44,682 bases of DNA from positions 1 through 44,682 of the forward strand of contig JBGVOE010000112.1 in NCBI GenBank assembly GCA_045126355.1, written 5' to 3'. This document shows positions 1 to 6,869 of this stretch, in pieces; position 1 is the first letter of the stretch; the number at the start of each line of letters is the position of its first letter. The notes below the pieces were generated by a model that worked only from the letters and a program-made list of their open reading frames with translations, was not told where the DNA came from and did no database searches. The translations under genes and the position numbers were made by a program. Source of the stretch: CAZSIA01 sp045126355. Its GTDB lineage: Bacteria; Bacillota_I; Bacilli_A; Acholeplasmatales; Anaeroplasmataceae.

Positions 1-272
1 TGAAGCAAGAGGATTAGCAAACTGTAGAAGAGGCTATATGTTTGTAGCACATTCAAAAATATTGAAAAACGCTATATCAAAAGCAAGACTTTCAAAACCA
101 AATAAAACAAAAGAACGAAGAGGGTTAGTCTTCGCTCTAGATTATTATTTAGCTTGAATTTAAAACTTATAAGTTGAACCGCCCATTGCCGAACGGCACG
201 ATGTGGTGGTGTGAGAGGGAAAGAAAGTTATTAATTTTTAAAAATAATTAATAATTTTCTACTCTACTCGAT
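1..272 (+). mobile_element. Group II intron, 3' part (ORF end, domains V and VI)
   Basis: After the maturase stop, 176-219 reads as a domain V-like hairpin: GAACCGCC pairs with GGTGGT around an inner GCCGAACGGC hairpin, followed by GTGTGAGAGG, a typical group II 3' sequence. A long AT hairpin at about 228-256 fits domain VI. The element ends in CTACTCGAT at about 264-272, a usual group II 3' splice end. The 3' exon begins four bases from the stop codon of the convergent hit gene. The 5' half is outside the window. Confidence 0.8.
2..157 (+). CDS. Group II intron-encoded reverse transcriptase/maturase, C-terminal fragment
   Basis: An open frame enters from the left edge and ends at a TGA at 155-157, giving the last 51 residues of a protein. 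It contains an RRGYMF motif followed by a basic helix-rich stretch and a final DYYLA. This resembles the end of the maturase (X)/DNA-binding region of group II intron reverse transcriptases, where an N(T/S)R(K/R)GYW-type motif is usual. The identification is supported by the adjacent intron RNA domains V and VI, which begin about 20 bases after the stop, as expected when the protein is encoded in domain IV. The reverse-transcriptase and endonuclease portions lie outside the window, so class and activity cannot be judged. The protein would splice and mobilise its own intron. Confidence 0.75.
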   Translation, partial: EARGLANCRRGYMFVAHSKILKNAISKARLSKPNKTKERRGLVFALDYYLA

Positions 273-275
273 TTC

Positions 276-674
276 CTATTTAATTTTTAATTGCTGGCAA
301 ATTTCACTTAAATTAAGTTTATGTTCAGTAAAATGCATATCAACTAAATCATCATCTTCATATCTTGGAATTATATGCATATGATAATGCATTACTGTTT
401 GACCTGCGGCGCTTCCGTTATTATTTAAAAGGTTGATTCCTTTTATATTTGGAATAGTTTTTTGATAATGATTTGAAATTAATTTTACTACACTAAATAA
501 ATGTTTTGCTACCTCTAAATCTAAATCAAAGATGTTTTCATAATGGGCCTTTGGCATTACTAATGTATGACCATATGTTGCTTGTGATAAATCTAAGATA
601 GCTAAGACTTTATCATCTTCATAAATTTTACTTGAATTAAATTCGCCACTAATTATTTTACAAAATACGCACAT
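276..674 (-). CDS. hit: HIT-family nucleotide hydrolase
   Basis: A 132-residue histidine-triad protein. The triad H96-x-H98-x-H100 lies in the context QTVMHYHMHIIPR, the active site that handles the alpha-phosphate of nucleotide phosphoramidates or dinucleoside polyphosphates. The N-terminal CVFCKI is the usual Cys pair of Gram-positive HIT proteins. Full family length. The ATG at 674 has a good Shine-Dalgarno (GAGGTGAAAC). It is the last gene of the minus-strand group after cwlJ and gerQ, with a 39-base gap, so it may be co-transcribed with them. The group II intron ends four bases beyond its stop, so any original terminator has been replaced or displaced by intron sequence. The exact substrate cannot be inferred. 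Confidence 0.9.
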   Translation of the reverse strand: MCVFCKIISGEFNSSKIYEDDKVLAILDLSQATYGHTLVMPKAHYENIFDLDLEVAKHLFSVVKLISNHYQKTIPNIKGINLLNNNGSAAGQTVMHYHMHIIPRYEDDDLVDMHFTEHKLNLSEICQQLKIK

Positions 675-713
675 ATTTGTTTCACCTCAAACTTATTATA
701 ACATAAGAGGGTG

Positions 714-1061
714 TTATTTTCCTAAAGTTTGTTGATATGGATAATAATAATTTATTTCTTCATCAAATGTAATGTAGTCTAAATAAATAGAAAGTAATAA
801 GTATCTTATTCCTGTTTGAGGTTCACTTATTATTATATGATCTTTTCCTGCTGCCTCTAATTTTCCTTTAAATACTTTTGATCCCCATTGTGAGTTTTCA
901 AAGTTCATATAAACACTTACCATTTTACCAAGATTTAATCTAAGAATATTTTCAATGTATGATTGTTCGTCTTGAAATTGTGGTTGTTGTGGTTGGGGTT
1001 GTTGATATAGTGGTGGGTAGTAAGGTTGTGCAAATTGTGGGAATTGATAATAGTTCATCAT
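714..1061 (-). CDS. gerQ: Spore coat protein GerQ
   Basis: A 115-residue protein. The first 30 residues are rich in Gln, Pro and Tyr. The rest matches the GerQ core: SYIENILRLN, then VFKGKLEAAGKDHIII, then GIRYLLL and YLDYITFDEE at 34-102. In Bacillus GerQ is an inner-coat protein, cross-linked by transglutaminase through Lys and Gln residues and needed to place the lytic enzyme CwlJ. The ATG at 1061 follows an AAGGAGGAAAG ribosome site. It lies 12 bases after cwlJ, the same pair and order as in B. subtilis, which supports the call and a mother-cell role in germination. Two adjacent ATGs make the exact start uncertain by one codon. Confidence 0.93.
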   Translation of the reverse strand: MMNYYQFPQFAQPYYPPLYQQPQPQQPQFQDEQSYIENILRLNLGKMVSVYMNFENSQWGSKVFKGKLEAAGKDHIIISEPQTGIRYLLLSIYLDYITFDEEINYYYPYQQTLGK

Positions 1062-1073
1062 TTTCTTTCCTCC

Positions 1074-1493
1074 TTAATAACAGTTTTCGTTTCGGTCTGG
1101 TTCATAAAAACAGTGGCTTTTGTAATAGCCTACGTTATATTGACCATACCAAGTTACGCGGCATGCTTCTCCGAATGGATTGTAAAACCATAAAGAGCGT
1201 GTTGCCGGTGCAAATCTTTCTCCGTTTATTACTCTTTTCGCTAAAGTTTTATCAATATCTCTAGCTGCTTGATAGAAGTAGGATTTATGTGTTGCTTCAA
1301 ATCCACCTGGAGATTGAAACACCATTCTCTCGATAGTATTAATGTTTTTAAAATCTAGGCATCTTGCTCTTACACGATTTATTCCGACATTTCCTACTAA
1401 TAACATTCCTTTTTTACCATCACCTTCAGCTTCAGCTCTCATAAGTCTGGCTAAAAGTGCTAATTCTTTGTTTGTATATTTTACGACTGCGAT
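1074..1493 (-). CDS. cwlJ: Spore cortex-lytic enzyme CwlJ, non-AUG start
   Basis: The Hydrolase_2 (SleB/CwlJ) catalytic domain fills the protein: LARLMRAEAEGDGKKGMLLV, then NVGINRVRARCLDF, VFQSPGGFEAT, and a C-terminal SHCFYEPD. It degrades cortex peptidoglycan during germination and depends on GerQ, encoded just downstream. The start is unusual. The only conventional codon, GTG at 1502, lies inside the Shine-Dalgarno AGAGGTGA (minus strand, 1506-1499). That ribosome site is about 6 bases before ATC at 1493 and 3 before ATT at 1496. Starting at ATC gives Met-Ala-Val-Val, the N-terminus I recall for Bacillus CwlJ. I annotate 1493 (139 residues); ATT 1496 or GTG 1502 would add 1 or 3 residues. 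Confidence 0.9.
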   Translation of the reverse strand: MAVVKYTNKELALLARLMRAEAEGDGKKGMLLVGNVGINRVRARCLDFKNINTIERMVFQSPGGFEATHKSYFYQAARDIDKTLAKRVINGERFAPATRSLWFYNPFGEACRVTWYGQYNVGYYKSHCFYEPDRNENCY

Positions 1494-1513
1494 AATATTC
1501 ACCTCTACGACTA

Positions 1514-1544
1514 TATAATATGTTTTAAAGAGTATTTTTATGAC
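1514..1544 (-). promoter_or_regulatory. Candidate sigma-E (mother-cell) promoter of cwlJ-gerQ
   Basis: On the minus strand GTCATAAA (1544-1537) and CATATTATA (1522-1514) are separated by 14 bases. This fits the recalled sigma-E pattern, a -35 ending near ATATT/ATAAA and a -10 of CATACAnT. It lies 20 bases upstream of the cwlJ ribosome site. In B. subtilis cwlJ is a sigma-E gene. Based on pattern and context only. Confidence 0.55.
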
Positions 1545-1553
1545 TGTTTAAAC

Positions 1554-1582
1554 TTTACTTAGAAGTAATTTGAGTATATAAT
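1554..1582 (+). promoter_or_regulatory. Sigma-A-type promoter of pduL
   Basis: TTTACT (1554-1559), a 17-base spacer and a perfect TATAAT (1577-1582). It lies 24 bases before the pduL start and is divergent to the cwlJ promoter. Confidence 0.55.
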
Positions 1583-1605
1583 TAATACGGAAAGAGAGAT
1601 GAATT

Positions 1606-2196
1606 ATGATGGAAAAAATGGTTCCAGTAGGTATTAGCGCACATCATATCCACTTATCTAAAGAAGATTTCAATACATTATTCCCAGGACAAGATGATTT
1701 AACTTTCTTCAAAGAATTAAGTCAACCAGGGCAATACGCAGCTGTTGAAAAATTAGATGTTGTTAGCTTAGATCCTAAAGGTAAAGTGATTTCTGGTGTT
1801 AGAATTTTAGGTCCACTTCGTCCAGAAAGTCAAGTAGAATTATTAAGAAGTGAATGTACAAAATGTAAAATTAACGGTCCTGTTCGTTCTTCAGGAGATA
1901 CTAAAGGAAGCGGCGCTGTTAAATTAGTTAACCCATTAAATGGTGCTGAAGTTATTTTAAATGAAGGTGTTATCGTTGCTGATAGACACATCCATTTATC
2001 ATTAGAAGATGCAGAAAAATTTGGTATTGTTGATAGACAAGTTGTAAGTGTAAAAGTAGGCGGAAGAAAAGGCGGAATTATGAATGAAGTATTATGCCGT
2101 GTTAGTCCTAAATTTGCATTAGACTTCCATATCGATGTTGACGATGCTGCTGCATTTGATTTAAAACAAGGCGATTTAGTAGAAGTAATTTTATAA
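1606..2196 (+). CDS. pduL: Phosphate acyltransferase PduL (phosphotransacetylase)
   Basis: A 196-residue PduL-family enzyme that converts acetyl- or propanoyl-CoA and phosphate to the acyl phosphate. It has the duplicated beta-barrel signature: HHIHLS at 13-18, RPESQVELL at 72-80, and a second RHIHLS at 127-132. The His residues are the family zinc ligands. No microcompartment shell genes or N-terminal encapsulation helix are seen, so a free, housekeeping role in acetate and ATP formation is more likely than propanediol use. The start ATG has a GGAAAGAGAG ribosome site. The gene is monocistronic, with its own promoter and a strong terminator. Confidence 0.92.
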   Translation: MMEKMVPVGISAHHIHLSKEDFNTLFPGQDDLTFFKELSQPGQYAAVEKLDVVSLDPKGKVISGVRILGPLRPESQVELLRSECTKCKINGPVRSSGDTKGSGAVKLVNPLNGAEVILNEGVIVADRHIHLSLEDAEKFGIVDRQVVSVKVGGRKGGIMNEVLCRVSPKFALDFHIDVDDAAAFDLKQGDLVEVIL

Positions 2197-2203
2197 GAAA
2201 TTT

Positions 2204-2245
2204 AAAGTTCAGTTGTAATATTTAACAATTGGACTTTTTATTTTA
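2204..2245 (+). terminator. Rho-independent terminator after pduL
   Basis: A 13-bp stem (2204-2216 with 2225-2237, two G-T pairs) and an 8-base loop, followed by a T-rich run. Confidence 0.85.
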
Positions 2246-2274
2246 GACTTTTTGTTTATTTTTAAATATTTTAA

Positions 2275-2302
2275 TTTGAAAACTTTATAAATATGTTATA
2301 AT
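2275..2302 (+). promoter_or_regulatory. Sigma-A-type promoter of the MerR-HD/rnmV/rsmA operon
   Basis: TTTGAA (2275-2280), a 16-base spacer and a perfect TATAAT (2297-2302), 34 bases before the start of the first gene. Confidence 0.55.
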
Positions 2303-2336
2303 TGGATGTAAAGTTTATTTGAAAGAATGTGATTAA

Positions 2337-3749
2337 ATGAAAAAGTATAATATTTCAAAAGCGAGCGAGCTTTTAGGTGTTAGTCCTCAAACTTTAAGAA
2401 ACTGGGATAAAAATAATATTTTAAAACCATCAATAGTAATGGATAATGGATATCGTTATTATACAGATTGTGATTTAAATAATTATTTAAGTAAAGTTGA
2501 AGGAAAATATAGTTTTGAAAAATTAGAAAAGTCAAAAGTTTTTAGAGATCCTTTATATGGTAATATTACAGTTGAGTATAAACTATTATGGGATTTAATT
2601 GATACAAGAGAAGTTCAAAGATTACGTAGAATTCGTCAACTAAGTGGAGTATCTATGGTTTTTCATACTGCTGAACATTCGCGTTTTGGGCATGCTTTAG
2701 GAACTTATTATATTGCATATAGAATGTGTAATGAAGTAACTGATTTAAAAAATCAATTATCTGAATATGAAAAGATTGTATTTTTAGCTGCAGCCTTACT
2801 TCATGATGTAGGACATGGTCCATATTCACATGCATTTGAACATGTGTTTGGCCTAAAACATGAAATTATAACTTGTCAAATGATAGAAGATGAAAACACA
2901 GAAATTAATAAAGTCTTATCTAAATATCCATTTTTAGCTAATGATATTGCGGGTATTATTCGTCATGATGGAAAGTATCCTTTGATTGAATCTTTAATAA
3001 CAAGCCAATTAGATGTTGATAGACTGGATTACCTAAATCGTGATGCACATTTTACAGGAGCGACATATGGAGTTGTTGATGTCGATAGATTAATTAGAAT
3101 TATGAGAATTGTTGATGGTCAAATTTGTTATAATGATAAAGGTGTTCACGCTATTGAAAATTATTTAATGAGTAGATATCATATGTATTGGCAAATCTAT
3201 TATCATCCAGTTGCTAGAAGTTATGAAATTATTTTAGAATCTGTTTATAAAAGAATTAAAGATTTAATCGTAGAAGGCAAAAAAATCGAAGCTGATGTTA
3301 AGAGTTTAATTAGTGTATTTAAAAACAAAGACTTAGAAGGCTATATTGATATTGATGATGCTTACGTTAACGGAATGATTAAACAATTAACTAAATCTCA
3401 AGATCATATTTTAAATGATTTATGTAATGCATTTATGAATAGAAGATTATTTAATTATATCCATTTAAAAGAGGGAGAAGAAAATACAATCTTACCTTCT
3501 TATTTAAATGATTCTATCCTATTAAACTATTATTATAAAGAAGATTATGTATCACAAGTAGCTTATTTAACATATATGAATTTTGGAAAAGATTATGATA
3601 TTAATAATATTTTAATTAAAAAAGATAATGAATTAGTACCTTTAGAAGAGTTTTCTCCAATTGTTAAAGGCTTCCTTCATAGTGGTACTAAAAAGGAAAC
3701 AAGAATCTTTTATGGAATTAAAGATAACGGGGTAAAACGATATGTATAA
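2337..3749 (+). CDS. MerR-type HTH fused to HD-domain nucleotide phosphohydrolase
   Basis: A 470-residue two-domain protein. Residues 1-60 form a MerR-like winged helix: KASELLGVSPQTLRNWD, then GYRYYTDCDL. Residues 66 onward are an HD phosphohydrolase of the dGTPase/SAMHD1/YwfO kind. Ligands are visible as H114 in HSRFGHALGT, H156-D157 in LLHDVGHGPYSHAFE, and an Asp in SQLDVDRLDYL. Family knowledge suggests hydrolysis of deoxynucleoside triphosphates with a metal ion. The HTH could make it DNA-bound or self-regulating; this is inference. Its last 8 bases overlap rnmV, so the two are translationally coupled. TatD normally precedes rnmV in Bacilli; here this gene takes that place. Ribosome site is weak. 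Confidence 0.85.
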   Translation: MKKYNISKASELLGVSPQTLRNWDKNNILKPSIVMDNGYRYYTDCDLNNYLSKVEGKYSFEKLEKSKVFRDPLYGNITVEYKLLWDLIDTREVQRLRRIRQLSGVSMVFHTAEHSRFGHALGTYYIAYRMCNEVTDLKNQLSEYEKIVFLAAALLHDVGHGPYSHAFEHVFGLKHEIITCQMIEDENTEINKVLSKYPFLANDIAGIIRHDGKYPLIESLITSQLDVDRLDYLNRDAHFTGATYGVVDVDRLIRIMRIVDGQICYNDKGVHAIENYLMSRYHMYWQIYYHPVARSYEIILESVYKRIKDLIVEGKKIEADVKSLISVFKNKDLEGYIDIDDAYVNGMIKQLTKSQDHILNDLCNAFMNRRLFNYIHLKEGEENTILPSYLNDSILLNYYYKEDYVSQVAYLTYMNFGKDYDINNILIKKDNELVPLEEFSPIVKGFLHSGTKKETRIFYGIKDNGVKRYV

Positions 3750-4293
3750 TGAAGTTGTGGTAGTTGAAGGTAAAAATGATAAAGCACGTATCTTAGCCGT
3801 TTTTCCTAATTTAGAAGTTATAACTACTAATGGTAGTGAGATAAGTGAAGAAACTTTAGATTTGATTTATGAGTTATCTAAGAGTAATAAAATAATTTTG
3901 TTTTTAGACCCTGATTATCCTGGTGAAAGAATCAGAAATATAATTTTAAATAGAGTTCCTAATTGTTATAATGTATTTATTAAAAAGAGTAAGGCTATTG
4001 ATGAAAGAAAACATAAAGTTGGTGTAGAACACGCAACTCTATCTGATATTAAAGAAGCGTTAGAACACTGTATTACTTTTAATGGTAATAAAGGAAATTT
4101 AACGATTGGTGATTTATATTCTTTAGGATTATTAGGAACTATAGAAAGTAGTAAAAAAAGAAAATATTTATGTAGTAAGCTTAACATAGGTAGTCCAAAC
4201 GGAAAGACTTTACTTAAACGTTTGAACTTTATGAATTTAGAATATAGTGATTTGGAGGTAATACTTAATGAAGAAAATAGGGACAGTGAATAA
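3742..4293 (+). CDS. rnmV: Ribonuclease M5 (5S rRNA maturation)
   Basis: A 183-residue Toprim nuclease that trims 5S rRNA precursors. Visible Toprim motifs are EGKND at 9-13 and DPDYPGERIR at 56-65, with acidic metal ligands, followed by GVEHA near residue 95. Length is normal. It overlaps the preceding gene by 8 bases and rsmA by 26 bases. The rnmV-rsmA pair is a conserved Bacilli neighbourhood linking 5S and 16S rRNA maturation. Confidence 0.95.
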   Translation: MYNEVVVVEGKNDKARILAVFPNLEVITTNGSEISEETLDLIYELSKSNKIILFLDPDYPGERIRNIILNRVPNCYNVFIKKSKAIDERKHKVGVEHATLSDIKEALEHCITFNGNKGNLTIGDLYSLGLLGTIESSKKRKYLCSKLNIGSPNGKTLLKRLNFMNLEYSDLEVILNEENRDSE

Positions 4294-5134
4294 GACTAGA
4301 GAAATCTTAGAAGAAAATGGCTTTTTTATGAAAAAGAAATTTGGTCAAAACTTTTTAATTGATCAAAATATTTTATCTGGGATTGTATCTAAGGCAGAGA
4401 TTAATAAAAATGTAAATGTTATTGAAATTGGACCTGGGATTGGTTCTTTAACTGAACACTTATTAGAAAATGCCAATCATGTTATTTCATATGAAATTGA
4501 TAATACTTTAATCCCAATTTTAACGAAACAATTCGCAGAGTATGATAACTTTACTTTAATCAATGAAGATATCTTAAAGGCGGATATAAAAAGTGATATT
4601 AAGAAATATTTTAATAACGATTATCCTGTTTATGTGGTAGCTAACCTTCCGTATTATATTACGACTCCAATTATCATGCATTTACTTGAAAATATACCTG
4701 AGATTAAAAGATATTCAGTTATGGTTCAGTTAGAAGTAGCTGATAGAATTGTCGCTAATAAAGGTGGTAAAGATTATAATAACTTAACAATCGCGATTGG
4801 TTATAGAGCGAAAACTTATAAAGCTATTAATGTTAGTAGAAATGTTTTTATGCCTAAACCAAATGTCGATAGCGCTGTTGTTATTTTTGATATTTATGAT
4901 GAAAAACCTTATAAAGTAAGTAATGAAAAATTCTTCTTTGAACTTATTCGTAAGGCTTTTGCAAATAGAAGAAAGACATTAGTTAATAACTTAAATCAAG
5001 GTTATAATATTAGTAAAGAAGAAGCAGTTAAGATTTTAGAAGAAATGAATTTAAGTAGTACTATTAGAAGTGAAGCTTTAAGTATAGAACAATTCACTCT
5101 TCTTAGTGATATATTAGAAAAAAGGCTTAAATAA
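4268..5134 (+). CDS. rsmA: 16S rRNA dimethyladenosine transferase
   Basis: A 288-residue KsgA/RsmA enzyme that dimethylates two adjacent adenosines in the 3' hairpin of 16S rRNA using S-adenosylmethionine. Seen: KFGQNFL at 24-30, the SAM loop EIGPGIGSLT at 53-62, and the catalytic NLPYYIT at 126-132. The C-terminal helical domain is complete. The start ATG at 4268 lies inside rnmV, with a clear GGAGGT 9 bases before it, so the overlap is real. Confidence 0.96.
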   Translation: MKKIGTVNKTREILEENGFFMKKKFGQNFLIDQNILSGIVSKAEINKNVNVIEIGPGIGSLTEHLLENANHVISYEIDNTLIPILTKQFAEYDNFTLINEDILKADIKSDIKKYFNNDYPVYVVANLPYYITTPIIMHLLENIPEIKRYSVMVQLEVADRIVANKGGKDYNNLTIAIGYRAKTYKAINVSRNVFMPKPNVDSAVVIFDIYDEKPYKVSNEKFFFELIRKAFANRRKTLVNNLNQGYNISKEEAVKILEEMNLSSTIRSEALSIEQFTLLSDILEKRLK

Positions 5135-5195
5135 GCCAATAATATCTTTGCCTATCCTATTATAGTTTCTTTGAATATAATACATTGGTGAAGAA

Positions 5196-5960
5196 ATGAT
5201 TAAAATAAATGATTATGTAAGTAGAATATCATACAATCACGATATTATATTTAAAGTTATATCTATTAATGATAATAATGTTTTATTAGAAGGGTATGAA
5301 AAAAGGTTAGTGGCGAGTGCGGATATTTCTGATTTAGTTATTGTTGATAATATGAAAATATTAGAAAGTCAGAAAATTACTAACAACCGTATTAATGGTA
5401 TAAAAAAGCTATCAAGATATAAAATGCATATGACAGGAAAGATTTTACATATTGATGCGGATAAAGATTATTTATCAAAATGTCTTAAGTTATATGAAGA
5501 GTTATCACTTCCTGCTTATGGTATACATATGAATGAGGCAAGTATTAAAAATCATATCCTAGATTTAATTGAACAATTAGATCCTGATATTGTGATTTTA
5601 ACGGGGCATGATTCTTATAATAAACAAGGGTTAAAAGATTTAAAAAATTATCGAAATACAACTGATTATGTAGATGCTGTAAAAAAGATTAGAAAGCATT
5701 ACAGTAAAGATCATATTTTTGTTTTTGCTGGTGCGTGCCAATCTAATTTTGAGGCTATTATGGCTAGCGGTGCTAATTTCGCATCAAGTCCTAAAAGAGT
5801 TAATATTGATGCATATGATCCTGCAATTGTAGCTATTAAAGCGGCGACTACTCCTTTTAATCAAATAATTGATATTGAGGAAATTAAGGATGTATTAGAT
5901 TCAAAGAAAAATGGAATAAGTGGCGTTGAATCTTATGGTAAAATGCGATTGTTCTTATAA
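5196..5960 (+). CDS. yabG: Sporulation-specific coat protease YabG
   Basis: A 254-residue protein matching YabG along its length: GKILHIDADKDYLSKCLKLY, then DIVILTGHDSYNKQG, VFAGACQSNFEAIMASGANF and SSPKRVNIDAYDP. In Bacillus YabG is a mother-cell (sigma-K) cysteine-type protease that processes coat proteins such as SpoIVA and SafA late in sporulation. It lies 61 bases after rsmA, its classic position. ATG at 5196 has GGTGA 5 bases upstream. I looked for a sporulation promoter in the 61-base gap and found none convincing. Slightly shorter than Bacillus YabG. Confidence 0.93.
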   Translation: MIKINDYVSRISYNHDIIFKVISINDNNVLLEGYEKRLVASADISDLVIVDNMKILESQKITNNRINGIKKLSRYKMHMTGKILHIDADKDYLSKCLKLYEELSLPAYGIHMNEASIKNHILDLIEQLDPDIVILTGHDSYNKQGLKDLKNYRNTTDYVDAVKKIRKHYSKDHIFVFAGACQSNFEAIMASGANFASSPKRVNIDAYDPAIVAIKAATTPFNQIIDIEEIKDVLDSKKNGISGVESYGKMRLFL

Positions 5961-5982
5961 AAAATGAAGTGTGGTGTTATAA

Positions 5983-6804
5983 ATGATAATGGAAAAAGCA
6001 TACGCAAAACTTAATCTATCTTTAAAAGTCATTGGTAAGATGGATAATGGGTTTCATGAATTAGAATCGATTATGGTACCTATTTGTGATTTATATGATG
6101 AACTATATTTTGAAGAAAATGATTCTTATGATTTTAATGTTAGTGGGTTTGAAGTTAGTAATAATAGTGTTTTAAAAGCGGCTTATCTGTTTCAAAAAAA
6201 ATATAACACTAAGGGAGCTAACATACGTTTGGTTAAACGTATTCCACTTGAAGCTGGACTAGCTGGAGGTAGTGCTGATTCAAGCGCAACCTTACGAGGT
6301 TTAAATAGATTATTTAATTTAAATCTATCATTAAAAGAACTTGAAGAATTAGCCATAGAATTAGGTAGCGATAATGTCTTTTGCTTATATAATAAAGCCT
6401 CTATTTGTACAGGCCGTGGTGAAAAATTAAATTTTATTGATTTTGATTTTGAATTTAATGTTTTATTAATTAAACCCAAATTTGGCCTACTTACAAAAGA
6501 TGTTTTTAGTAATTTAAAGATTGCTAAAAATACTTGTGATATAAATTCTATTTTAACTGCCTTAAGAAATAATGATTTAAAATTATTAGATAATAGTATT
6601 TTTAATGATTTATTATCTAGTGCCTTAGAAATTGAACCTAGACTTATGTATATAAAGGGTGAAATTGAAAAACAATATAGTAAATGTCATATGAGTGGTT
6701 CAGGAACTACTTTATATGTTATTGGTGAAAAAGAGTTAAATTTAGATAATATTGAATACGTTTACCTAAATAAACATTTAATAAAAAATACCGTAAATGA
6801 TTGA
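5983..6804 (+). CDS. ispE: 4-diphosphocytidyl-2-C-methyl-D-erythritol kinase
   Basis: A 273-residue GHMP kinase of the MEP isoprenoid pathway, which phosphorylates CDP-methylerythritol. The GHMP ATP loop is PLEAGLAGGSADSSA at 88-102. The N-terminal AYAKLNLSL and C-terminal MSGSGTTLY (glycine motif 3) are intact. The MEP pathway feeds undecaprenyl phosphate synthesis, connecting it with uppP and the wall genes here. Start at ATG 5983, after a GTGTGGTG ribosome site; ATG 5989 is an alternative. The rsmA-yabG-ispE order is typical of spore-forming Bacilli. Confidence 0.95.
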   Translation: MIMEKAYAKLNLSLKVIGKMDNGFHELESIMVPICDLYDELYFEENDSYDFNVSGFEVSNNSVLKAAYLFQKKYNTKGANIRLVKRIPLEAGLAGGSADSSATLRGLNRLFNLNLSLKELEELAIELGSDNVFCLYNKASICTGRGEKLNFIDFDFEFNVLLIKPKFGLLTKDVFSNLKIAKNTCDINSILTALRNNDLKLLDNSIFNDLLSSALEIEPRLMYIKGEIEKQYSKCHMSGSGTTLYVIGEKELNLDNIEYVYLNKHLIKNTVND

Positions 6805-6829
6805 ATAAAAGAATATAAAGGTTTATAAT
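6801..6829 (+). promoter_or_regulatory. Sigma-A-type promoter of prs
   Basis: TTGAAT (6801-6806), a 17-base spacer and TATAAT (6824-6829), beginning at the 3' end of ispE and 41 bases before the prs start. Confidence 0.6.
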
Positions 6830-6869
6830 TTTAATATAATTAAAATTTGTAGTTTAAGGAGTAAGAAAT

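Noticed and set aside
959..1264. Open frame on the plus strand across gerQ and cwlJ
   Set aside because: Low-complexity Val-rich translation, antisense to two clearly recognised genes, no ribosome site.
5135..5195. Sporulation (sigma-K/E) promoter for yabG
   Set aside because: Several AT-rich -10-like strings exist, but none with a matching -35 at the right spacing.
6192..6804. Mycoplasma-type UGA-Trp decoding, suggested by AT-richness
   Set aside because: UGA ends ispE, ygiQ and potB at the expected family lengths, and Trp is encoded by TGG throughout.
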